Shown: positions 1 to 5,347, counted from the first letter of the stretch. The stretch is DNA of 7,165 nucleotides from Paracoccaceae bacterium (GCA_015485015.1 WFUK01000277.1:1-7165), one strand, 5' to 3'. Made by a program: numbers and translations. Notes: generated from the letters alone by a model not told the origin.

Positions 1-38
1 CAACAATGTTGCGCGCTGATTTTGTGAAGGACAGGCCC

Positions 39-1292
39 ATGACCGAACTAAAAGACCTCTATAACATCGGAGAAATCCCGCCGCTTGGCCATGTGCCGGC
101 GCAAATGCATGCCTGGGTGATAAGGCGGGAGCGCCACGGCGACCCCGATAAAAGCTTCCAGCTTGAGGTGGTGGATACCCCGAAACTGGATAGCCACGAA
201 GTGTTGATCCTCGTGATGGCGGCGGGGGTGAATTATAACGGCGTTTGGGCCGGGCTTGGCGTGCCGCTCTCGCCGTTTGATGTGCATAAGGCGGATTACC
301 ATATCGCCGGCTCGGATGCTTCGGGCATTATCTGGGCGGTGGGCGATAAGGTGAAGCGCTGGAAAGTGGGCGACGAGGTGGTGGTGCATTGCAATCAGGA
401 TGATGGCGATGACGAGGAGTGCAATGGCGGCGATCCGATGTTTTCCCCCACCCAGCGCATTTGGGGATACGAAACCCCCGACGGCGCTTTTGGTCAATTC
501 ACCCGCGTGCAATCCCAGCAGCTTATGCACCGGCCCAAGCACCTGACATGGGAGGATAGCGCCTGCTACACCCTTACCCTTGCCACCGCTTACCGGATGC
601 TTTTTGGCCATCGGCCCCACACCCTGAAGCCCGGGCAGAATGTGCTGGTCTGGGGGGCGTCGGGCGGGCTTGGCTCGTTTGCTATTCAGCTGATAAATAC
701 GGCCGGCGCCAATGCGATCGGGGTGATTTCCGATGAAAGCAAGCGCGAATTTGTGCTGGGGCTGGGCGCAAAAGGCGTGATTAATCGTAAGGATTTCAAT
801 TGCTGGGGCCAAATGCCAACTGTAAATACCGACGAATACAAAACATGGTTTGGCGAGACCCGCAAATTCGGCAAGGCGATCTGGGATATCACCGGAAAGG
901 GCGTGAATGTCGATATGGTGTTCGAGCATCCCGGCGAGGCGACCTTTCCGGTTTCGACCTTTGTGGTCAAGCGCGGTGGCATGGTGGTGATTTGCGCTGG
1001 CACGACCGGCTATAATCTAACCATGGATGCCCGCTATTTGTGGATGCACCAAAAGCGCGTTCAGGGCAGCCATTTTGCCAATCTCAAACAGGCCTCCGCC
1101 GCCAATCAACTTATGCTAGAACGCCGGATTGATCCATGCATGTCCGAGGTATTTCCCTGGGCTGACATCCCGGACGCGCACACCAAAATGCTGCACAACC
1201 AGCATAAACCCGGCAACATGGCGGTGCTGGTAAACGCCCCCACGCCAGGGTTGCGAACCTTGGAAGATGTCTATGATTCGCAAAATGCATAA
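39..1292 (+). CDS. ccr: Crotonyl-CoA carboxylase/reductase
   Basis: Catalyses NADPH-dependent reductive carboxylation of crotonyl-CoA to ethylmalonyl-CoA, the key cytoplasmic step of the ethylmalonyl-CoA pathway for acetyl-CoA assimilation. The 417-residue product is a zinc-independent medium-chain dehydrogenase/reductase. It has an N-terminal substrate domain, a Rossmann nucleotide-binding loop GASGGLG at 206-212, and near-continuous similarity to remembered Rhodobacter Ccr (for example NQDDGDDEECNGGDPMFSP at 119-137). The NYN (65-67), GYE (143-145) and GSHF (343-346) segments fall where CO2-binding Asn, Glu and His lie in characterised enzymes; that alignment is from memory. I chose ATG 39 because AAGGA lies about 7 nt upstream and the protein then begins like the family. 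An in-frame ATG at 6 would add 11 residues and has no visible ribosome site. It appears intact, and is followed by a quorum-sensing locus on the same strand. Confidence 0.96.
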   Translation: MTELKDLYNIGEIPPLGHVPAQMHAWVIRRERHGDPDKSFQLEVVDTPKLDSHEVLILVMAAGVNYNGVWAGLGVPLSPFDVHKADYHIAGSDASGIIWAVGDKVKRWKVGDEVVVHCNQDDGDDEECNGGDPMFSPTQRIWGYETPDGAFGQFTRVQSQQLMHRPKHLTWEDSACYTLTLATAYRMLFGHRPHTLKPGQNVLVWGASGGLGSFAIQLINTAGANAIGVISDESKREFVLGLGAKGVINRKDFNCWGQMPTVNTDEYKTWFGETRKFGKAIWDITGKGVNVDMVFEHPGEATFPVSTFVVKRGGMVVICAGTTGYNLTMDARYLWMHQKRVQGSHFANLKQASAANQLMLERRIDPCMSEVFPWADIPDAHTKMLHNQHKPGNMAVLVNAPTPGLRTLEDVYDSQNA

Positions 1293-1317
1293 AGTCTTAA
1301 TGATTCGTTATTTTGCG
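1279..1317. repeat. Inverted repeat spanning the ccr stop codon
   Basis: CGCAAAAT (1279-1286) is matched by a perfect inverted copy ATTTTGCG (1310-1317), with a 23-nt loop that contains the ccr stop codon. A second, weaker hairpin (CGCC 1316-1319 with GGCG 1329-1332) shares bases with the right arm, so the two cannot form together. No T-run follows, so this is at best a weak terminator or a 3'-end stabilising structure of ccr mRNA. The same stretch has a direct repeat of ATGATTCG (1273-1280 and 1300-1307). Confidence 0.35.
1297..1311 (+). promoter_or_regulatory. Degenerate CtrA-box-like site
   Basis: TTAA (1297-1300), seven bases, then TTAT (1308-1311) matches the CtrA consensus TTAA-N7-TTAA at seven of eight fixed positions. 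It lies in the AT-rich gap after ccr, about 187 nt upstream of the small gene ahead of luxR. The spacer contains a GANTC site (1302-1306). On its own it is weak; it gains some weight from the perfect CtrA match further down the same locus. Confidence 0.3.
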
Positions 1318-1387
1318 CCGATCTATTTGGCGTGAAATATCGAAATTCAATAATATCAATGGCTTCCAGAAATGCTCCTCGCAGTTT

Positions 1388-1417
1388 ATGGGGAATACCC
1401 ATGCCCATATATATATG
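1388..1417. repeat. Adjacent palindromes in the gap upstream of the lux locus
   Basis: ATGGG-GAATA-CCCAT (1388-1402) is a perfect inverted repeat with 5-bp arms. Three bases later CATATATATATG (1406-1417) is a perfect 12-bp palindrome. They lie about 80-110 nt upstream of the small gene that precedes luxR, in a gap (1293-1497) visibly more AT-rich than the flanking genes. The alternating TATATA tract could supply a -10 element, but no good -35 is correctly spaced. Neither palindrome matches the 20-bp lux-box pattern. An operator or a promoter is possible; no regulator can be named from sequence alone. Confidence 0.35.
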
Positions 1418-1497
1418 ACATATTGGATTAAACACGGCGGCAATACTCACCTTAAACCATGGCGGACCCTTGAAAAAATAGCTTAGCGAGTGATACA

Positions 1498-1713
1498 GTG
1501 AAAAAAGACTGGATGATCGACGTTCTGGCAGACCTGCGGGCCTGCGCTCTGAACAATGAAATGACCGTATTAGCAGAGCATCTGGATGATGCCATTCTGG
1601 TAGCGGCCTCGGAACTCGCGAGAAACTCCAGCTGTAAAACTGGTTTGGGTGTATACTGTGACGAAGTTGGAGACGTTTCTCGAGGCTCTGGAAGGAAGCC
1701 AAACCCCCGATGA
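1498..1713 (+). CDS. Small protein encoded upstream of, and overlapping, luxR
   Basis: A 71-residue protein beginning MKKDWMIDVLADLRACA and continuing with LAEHLDDAILVAASELA (25-41), then a polar, Gly/Arg-rich tail. The first ~42 residues look like two amphipathic helices. From memory this resembles uncharacterised short Rhodobacterales proteins of the type MKxDWxxDVLxDL...LAxxLDD...AxEIA, so I treat it as a real gene; the function is unknown. It has no signal peptide, membrane segment or catalytic motif. The GTG start at 1498 is the only start between the upstream in-frame stop (1471) and ATG 1513, and it gives the family-like N-terminus, but the Shine-Dalgarno signal is poor. The last 56-65 nt overlap the luxR start in another frame, which suggests co-transcription and translational coupling with luxR. 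Confidence 0.7.
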   Translation: MKKDWMIDVLADLRACALNNEMTVLAEHLDDAILVAASELARNSSCKTGLGVYCDEVGDVSRGSGRKPNPR

Positions 1714-2368
1714 TGTGCAATCATTGGTGGTGGCTTTGCGAGAGTCCTACGGCGTTTCCAATGCGGTTTATCACGCGGTCAATGTCGGGCCGATGCCCTA
1801 CGCTGCGCTCACCTATTCCCCCGAATGGATGCAATATTACCATGACCAGCAATACGTGCAGGTCGATCCGGTGGTCAAAGGCGCGCTCCAGCAATTTCAC
1901 CCGATGGATTGGAAGCAGCTCGATTGGTCCAGCCGGGGCAGTCGCGAATTTCTGGGCGAAGCCATCTCGGCAGGGGTTTGCAACCAGGGGCTTTCGGTGC
2001 CGATCCGGGGGCCAAACGGCCAATTCGCGCTCTTCACCATCAATGATAATTGCAGCGATGCCTCATGGGAGACGTTCTCCAAGGAGTATAAGCGCGATAT
2101 GATGTTGATTTCCCACTATATTCACCGGCGCGTTACCGATATCTTCATTCCCGAAGCCGAGGATAAAAGCCGCGCGCTATCGCCCCGCGAGACGGATTCG
2201 CTGAAATATCTGTCGCTTGGCTTCAGCCGGACAGAGATCTCGGACAAGCTCAAAATATCGGAGCATACGCTAAGGGTCTATATCGATTCAGCCCGCCATA
2301 AGCTCGGTGCGCTAAATACCATTCACGCGGTCACCACCGCCTACTCCCGAGGCTTGATTTCTTTCTAG
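1649..2368 (+). CDS. luxR: LuxR-family acyl-homoserine-lactone-responsive regulator
   Basis: A quorum-sensing transcription factor: the N-terminal domain binds acyl-homoserine lactone and the C-terminal helix-turn-helix binds DNA. All nine residues nearly invariant in TraR/LuxR proteins are visible, numbered from GTG 1649: W60, Y64, D73, P74, W88 and G114 in the ligand domain (about 15-160), and E181, L185 and G191 in the HTH domain, which starts LSPRET at 177-182 and includes SEHTLRVYIDSARHKLG (204-220). Starting at GTG 1658 would place most of these at exactly TraR numbering (W57, Y61, D70, P71), so 1658 is an equal candidate. Neither start has a clear Shine-Dalgarno, and both lie inside the preceding small gene. 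Length (236-239 aa) is normal. The luxI-type synthase follows 83 bp downstream, so it is the likely cognate receptor; the ligand structure cannot be read from sequence. Confidence 0.93.
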   Translation: MYTVTKLETFLEALEGSQTPDDVQSLVVALRESYGVSNAVYHAVNVGPMPYAALTYSPEWMQYYHDQQYVQVDPVVKGALQQFHPMDWKQLDWSSRGSREFLGEAISAGVCNQGLSVPIRGPNGQFALFTINDNCSDASWETFSKEYKRDMMLISHYIHRRVTDIFIPEAEDKSRALSPRETDSLKYLSLGFSRTEISDKLKISEHTLRVYIDSARHKLGALNTIHAVTTAYSRGLISF

Positions 2369-2389
2369 CCTCCTGAATTCAACCTAGTT

Positions 2390-2405
2390 TTAAGTATTTT
2401 TTAAC
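2390..2405 (+). promoter_or_regulatory. CtrA-box match in the luxR-luxI gap
   Basis: TTAA (2390-2393), exactly seven bases, then TTAAC (2401-2405) is a full match to the CtrA response-regulator consensus TTAA-N7-TTAAC. It is the only perfect match I saw in the window's gaps. It lies in the 83-bp luxR-luxI gap, with its right half ending 46 nt before the luxI start codon. That is where CtrA could overlap the -35 region of a luxI promoter as activator, or block it. The surrounding bases are T-rich, which raises the odds of chance occurrence. Confidence 0.55.
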
Positions 2406-2414
2406 GATTTGAAC

Positions 2415-2432
2415 GCATCAGTTGATGCATCA
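2415..2432. repeat. Inverted repeats just upstream of the luxI ribosome site
   Basis: GCATCA-GT-TGATGC (2415-2428) is a perfect inverted repeat with 6-bp arms. It overlaps a perfect 10-bp palindrome, TGATGCATCA (2423-2432). TTGAAC (2409-2414) and CACAAT (2431-2436) flank it like a poor -35/-10 pair 16 bp apart, but transcription would then start on the luxI Shine-Dalgarno, which is unlikely. It may be an operator (possibly for LuxR, although not a canonical 20-bp lux box) or a small hairpin (5-bp stem, AGTT loop) in the luxI leader. Confidence 0.4.
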
Positions 2433-2439
2433 CAATCGC

Positions 2440-2444
2440 GAGGA
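2440..2444 (+). promoter_or_regulatory. Ribosome binding site that fixes the luxI start
   Basis: GAGGA lies 7 nt before ATG 2452. It rules in that start over the longer in-frame reading from TTG 2422 or ATG 2425, which would put the Shine-Dalgarno and the inverted repeat inside the coding region. It is the strongest ribosome site in the small gene-luxR-luxI cluster; luxR has none that is obvious. Confidence 0.8.
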
Positions 2445-2451
2445 ACAACCT

Positions 2452-3096
2452 ATGATAAAGTATATATACGCAGATGCACTCGATGCTTTCCCAAAGCTGC
2501 GCGACAGCATGTTTCGTGACCGCGCGTTTCAATTCAAGGAGCGGCTTGGTTGGGATGTAACCGTTTCTGAAGAGGGGTTCGAGACCGATGAATACGATCG
2601 CGTCAACCCGCTCTATATGATTTACGAACTGCCCGACGGCACCCATGGCGGCTCGATGCGCAATCTGCCGACCACGGGCAATACCATGATCAATGATCAT
2701 TTCAGCTCGCTGATTGGCGGTGCGCCGATTATCAGCCCGCTGATCTGGGAAACCACCCGTTTTTGCCTGTCGCCCAATGTTGGCAAGCTGGCGGGGCGGG
2801 TTGGCGCTGCGGTTTGCCTTGCGGGCTGCGAGGCCGGTATTCGCTGGGCGCTTGATAGCTCGGTCGGGGTATTTGATGCGCGCATGGTGCATATTTATAA
2901 GCGTCTTGGCTGGGAGCCGGAAATTCTGGGCAGCTCGGGCACAGGCAAATCCGCCATCAGTGCAGGGCTTTGGGCCTTGGATGAAGCCTCCAAAGCCAGC
3001 ATTTGCGCCAAATCCGGCATTGCGCCGCAAGAGGTCGAAGCGTGGTTTGATGCGTCTTTCCCAATGATGGAATCTTCGCAGATATTGGTCGCCTAA
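2452..3096 (+). CDS. luxI: LuxI-family acyl-homoserine-lactone synthase
   Basis: Makes N-acyl-L-homoserine lactone signals from S-adenosylmethionine and an acyl donor, usually acyl-ACP, in the cytoplasm. The 214-residue protein has every conserved LuxI residue in place: R24, F28 and W34 (RAFQFKERLGW), D46 and D49 (ETDEYD), R70 (GGSMRNLPTTGNTM), F84, E100 and R103 (IWETTRF). In the C-terminal acyl-chain pocket, the site where 3-oxo-HSL synthases such as EsaI and LasI carry Ser/Thr appears by hand alignment to be Gly139 or Val138 in VGVFDARM. That would suggest products without a 3-oxo group, but the alignment is unsure. It lies 83 bp downstream of luxR, so LuxR feedback is likely, and the gap contains a CtrA-box match. 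Length is typical and no lesion is visible. Confidence 0.95.
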   Translation: MIKYIYADALDAFPKLRDSMFRDRAFQFKERLGWDVTVSEEGFETDEYDRVNPLYMIYELPDGTHGGSMRNLPTTGNTMINDHFSSLIGGAPIISPLIWETTRFCLSPNVGKLAGRVGAAVCLAGCEAGIRWALDSSVGVFDARMVHIYKRLGWEPEILGSSGTGKSAISAGLWALDEASKASICAKSGIAPQEVEAWFDASFPMMESSQILVA

Positions 3097-3145
3097 AGCG
3101 TATAGCGCGCTTGTGCTGGTGTTCATGGTTTGAACCGTTTATGAT

Positions 3146-3167
3146 CCCGAAAACCTAGCGTTTTGGG
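3146..3167. terminator. Hairpin between luxI and the helicase gene
   Basis: CCC-G-AAAAC (3146-3154) pairs with GTTTTGGG (3160-3167) as an 8-bp stem with one bulged G and a 5-nt loop. It lies in the 87-bp gap after luxI. The absence of a following T-run makes it a weak intrinsic terminator candidate. A smaller inverted repeat, GTTCA-TGGTT-TGAAC (3121-3135), lies just upstream. The hairpin ends only 6 nt before the helicase gene's GGGAG ribosome site, so it might also affect helicase translation. Confidence 0.35.
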
Positions 3168-3183
3168 TTAAGCGGGAGCCGCC

Positions 3184-4701
3184 ATGATATTGTCCGACGA
3201 TCAGGCCGAGGCCTATGACACCATTGCCGGCGAGCTTCTCAAAGCCGGTGTGGACCTTGAAAACGAGCAGCTTTCGCTGCCCACAGGGCGAAGCGATTCT
3301 GTGCTGGCGGTGCTGGGCAAGGCCGGCTCCGGCAAAACCCTGCTTTTGGCCAAGCTGGTAGAGGCGGTTTGTGATCTGGGTATTCAGGTGGTTTCGGGCG
3401 ATTACGAGGGCAAGCCCCGCCCCGATAAACGCAGCCTCGCCGTGCTGGCCCCGACCAACAAAGCCGCCAGCGTTTTGCGCCGCCACGGGGTGCCGGCCAC
3501 CACCATTCACCGCATTATTTACACCCCGATCTATGATCCCGAATATGAGCAAATCGCCGAATGGCTGGAAGGCCGCGCCGAGCGCCCCGAGATCGAAGGC
3601 CTGACCGAAGCCGCGCTGGACCGCGCCGAGGCTTTTTTCAAAACCCATAAATCCATCCCCGGCGCGCTGGCCACAGCGGGCTTGCGCGGCTCTGATTTCA
3701 TCACCGGCTGGAAGCGGCGGACAGACCCGCTCGATATCGGTTTTGTCGATGAAAGCTCGATGCTGGATGACAAGCAACTCGATGATCTAAAAGAGATTTT
3801 CCCGACGCTGGTGCTGTTTGGCGATCCGGCACAGCTCGCGCCCGTTGGGCAATCGGGCGCGATGTCTTTTGACAAGCTGCCCGAAAAGCGCAAGCTGATC
3901 CTGAGCCGCGTGCATCGACAGGCCTCGGATAGCCCGATCATCGGCCTGGCCCATGCGCTCGGCGATCCTGCCCTAAGCTTTTATGATTTTGAGCAGATGC
4001 TGGCCGAGGCTGCGGCCAAGGATGACCGCGTGGTGATGGCGCAAAGGGTCGATGCCGATCTGATGGCGCGCTCGCCGGTGCTGGTCTGGCGCAATGCGAC
4101 CCGCATCCGCCTGATCTCGGCCTTTCGCAGCGCGCATGATGCCCCCGAAACCGCGCTGCTCACCGGCGAACCCCTGATTTGCGATGGTATCGAGCTGCCG
4201 GTAAAGCACCGTAAAAAGCGCATCGATCTGGAGGCGCGCGGGCTGATCAAAGGCGCGCAATGCATCTATCTTGGCCCCGGTAAAAAGCCCGGCTTCAGCC
4301 GCCTATATGTTACAGGCGCTGCCGATCCTTTGGTCAATGCCGCCAGCATTATCCAGATCGAAATACCGGAGGAAGAAGAGCCGATGATCGTGAGCGCGGC
4401 GCGGATGGGGGCGGCGTTTTTGCACGGCGCGGCGGTTACCACCCATAAGGCCCAAGGCTCGCAATGGCCCTCGGTGCAGGTTTTTGGCCCTGATTTGCAA
4501 ATCGCCGCCAAGATGGGGCGGGTCGAGGCCGGTATTCCGCTCTGGAAGCGCCTTGCCTATGTTGCCATCACCCGCGCCGAAGAGCGGCTATATTGGGTCA
4601 CCCGCTATGCGCTGGCGCGGCCAAAACAGCCGCTAGGCGTCAGCGATCTGGACATGACCCCCGCCAAACTGGAGCTGAAAATGGAGGTGGACCCAGCGTA
4701 G
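3184..4701 (+). CDS. RecD-like superfamily 1 DNA helicase (AAA family ATPase)
   Basis: A stand-alone, probably 5'-to-3' SF1B helicase of the RecD/Dda type, likely acting on DNA ends or stalled replication. The 505 residues carry the motifs in order: Walker A GKAGSGKT (45-52), motif Ia LAPTNKAA (88-95), TIHR (107-110), Walker B DESS (189-192), motif III GDPAQLAPV (213-221), an arginine segment SRVHRQ (241-246), motif V TTHKAQGSQW (419-428) and motif VI YVAITRAEERL (459-469). About 170 residues between SRVHRQ and motif V contain a less recognisable region, likely including an SH3-like insertion as in RecD2/Dda. ATG 3184 is preceded by GGGAG at 5 nt. There is no RecB or RecC partner nearby. It could be co-transcribed with luxI (87-bp gap) or have its own promoter. 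The exact substrate is unknown; annotation as full RecD would be wrong. Confidence 0.9.
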   Translation: MILSDDQAEAYDTIAGELLKAGVDLENEQLSLPTGRSDSVLAVLGKAGSGKTLLLAKLVEAVCDLGIQVVSGDYEGKPRPDKRSLAVLAPTNKAASVLRRHGVPATTIHRIIYTPIYDPEYEQIAEWLEGRAERPEIEGLTEAALDRAEAFFKTHKSIPGALATAGLRGSDFITGWKRRTDPLDIGFVDESSMLDDKQLDDLKEIFPTLVLFGDPAQLAPVGQSGAMSFDKLPEKRKLILSRVHRQASDSPIIGLAHALGDPALSFYDFEQMLAEAAAKDDRVVMAQRVDADLMARSPVLVWRNATRIRLISAFRSAHDAPETALLTGEPLICDGIELPVKHRKKRIDLEARGLIKGAQCIYLGPGKKPGFSRLYVTGAADPLVNAASIIQIEIPEEEEPMIVSAARMGAAFLHGAAVTTHKAQGSQWPSVQVFGPDLQIAAKMGRVEAGIPLWKRLAYVAITRAEERLYWVTRYALARPKQPLGVSDLDMTPAKLELKMEVDPA

Positions 4702-4720
4702 GGTGGGGTTATGCCCCACC
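4702..4720. terminator. Compact hairpin between convergent genes
   Basis: GGTGGGG (4702-4708) and CCCCACC (4714-4720) form a perfect 7-bp GC-rich stem with a 5-nt TTATG loop. It exactly fills the 20-bp gap between the helicase stop codon (ends 4701) and the stop codon of the opposing flavin reductase (4722). By symmetry it can act on both transcripts. Neither side has a T-run, so it is a bidirectional terminator or 3'-end stabiliser of the tail-less type often seen in GC-rich alphaproteobacteria. Confidence 0.7.
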
Positions 4721-4721
4721 A

Positions 4722-5249
4722 TCACCCAAGCAAAACCTCGGCCCTGAGCGCCTCCATCTGCTTGGTAAGAAGCTTCACCGTGCGCTCATTCCCCAGCCGG
4801 CCATCCGCATCAAAAGCCTCCCCCGCATTACCGATCATCACCTCGGGCGCTTGCAAAATGCGCGGGTTGAATGTGGTCATGCAATGGCGCAAGGAGTATT
4901 GCGCCCGCACCCCGCCGGTGATCCCGCTAGAGGCCGAAAGGATCGCCACCGGCTTTTGTGTCCACGGCGCGGGCCGCACCATGCTCACCCAGTCCAGCGC
5001 GTTTTTCAGCACGCCCGAGAGGTTTTTGTTATATTCCGGCGTGGCAATAATCACCGCATCCGCTGCAACAATCGCTGCATGAAGCCGCAAAACGCTTTCG
5101 GGCTTATCGGCGATATCCTCGTTAAACAGCGGCAGGTTCAGGTCTGCCATGCTGTAGCTTTCCGGCGCGAATAGCCGCGCCGCTTCAGCCAAAAGCATGG
5201 TATTATAGGATTCGGCGCGCAATGAGCCGGAAATGCCAAGTAGTTTCAT
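4722..5249 (-). CDS. NAD(P)H-dependent FMN reductase (flavodoxin-like fold)
   Basis: A 175-residue flavoprotein of the NADPH-dependent FMN reductase family (SsuE/ChrR/azoreductase-like). Such enzymes reduce FMN, quinones, chromate or azo dyes; the substrate here cannot be named. The FMN phosphate loop is GSLRAESYN (8-16). The flavin-contacting segment is TPEYNKNLSGVLKNALDW (70-87), and SASSGITGG (105-113) forms a later cofactor loop. There is no signal peptide, so it is cytoplasmic. AAGGGGA (minus strand, 5255-5261) lies about 5 nt before the ATG and fixes the start. It is convergent with the helicase gene across a shared hairpin and divergent from smc across 154 bp. It is full length for the family, with no visible defect. 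Confidence 0.92.
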   Translation of the reverse strand: MKLLGISGSLRAESYNTMLLAEAARLFAPESYSMADLNLPLFNEDIADKPESVLRLHAAIVAADAVIIATPEYNKNLSGVLKNALDWVSMVRPAPWTQKPVAILSASSGITGGVRAQYSLRHCMTTFNPRILQAPEVMIGNAGEAFDADGRLGNERTVKLLTKQMEALRAEVLLG

Positions 5250-5305
5250 GATTTTCCCCTTTTCTATATAAATGGTCGAGATCGCTCGTCAGCGCAACGA
5301 TATCT

Positions 5306-5314
5306 TGTGGATAA
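5306..5314 (-). promoter_or_regulatory. DnaA box in the divergent reductase/smc region
   Basis: On the minus strand this reads TTATCCACA, the perfect high-affinity DnaA-box sequence. It lies 57 nt before the reductase start and about 90 nt before the smc start. A perfect 9-mer is unlikely by chance in a 154-bp gap. A single box does not make an origin; a DnaA-responsive promoter or a titration site is more likely. Confidence 0.55.
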
Positions 5315-5347
5315 GTGGCCGAATGCCGCAATACTAGGTAGATTGGC

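Noticed and set aside
281..289. TGTGCATAA, a DnaA-box-like match (TTATGCACA) inside ccr
   Set aside because: It fits the looser TTATNCACA pattern but encodes conserved Ccr residues, so chance is the simplest explanation.
48..929. 293-codon open frame on the minus strand opposite ccr
   Set aside because: The translation is rich in His, Ala and Arg with no recognisable domain, and it lies wholly antisense to a highly conserved gene. It is a shadow of ccr codon bias.
1470..1498. TTGAAA followed 17 bp later by a TACA-containing -10-like sequence as promoter of the small gene
   Set aside because: Transcription would begin after the GTG start at 1498, so it cannot serve this gene as annotated; the -10 match is also weak.
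1271..1720. 149-codon minus-strand open frame covering the gap after ccr and the small gene
   Set aside because: No family resemblance. It runs antisense to the ccr end, the small gene and the luxR start, and its low-GC stretch explains the lack of stops poorly but gives no positive coding evidence.
2369..2451. Search for a canonical 20-bp lux box between luxR and luxI
   Set aside because: No dyad resembling ACCTGT-N8-ACAGGT was found. Only the shorter palindromes at 2415-2432 are present, and these are reported separately.
4593..5174. 193-codon plus-strand open frame across the helicase end and the flavin reductase
   Set aside because: It crosses the terminator hairpin and reads antisense to a clear flavodoxin-fold gene. 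The composition is typical of a reading-frame shadow.
5265..5270. TATATA as a -10 element for the flavin reductase
   Set aside because: The implied transcription start would fall within the gene's Shine-Dalgarno sequence, and the only -35 candidate (CTGACG) is weak, so I did not annotate a promoter.
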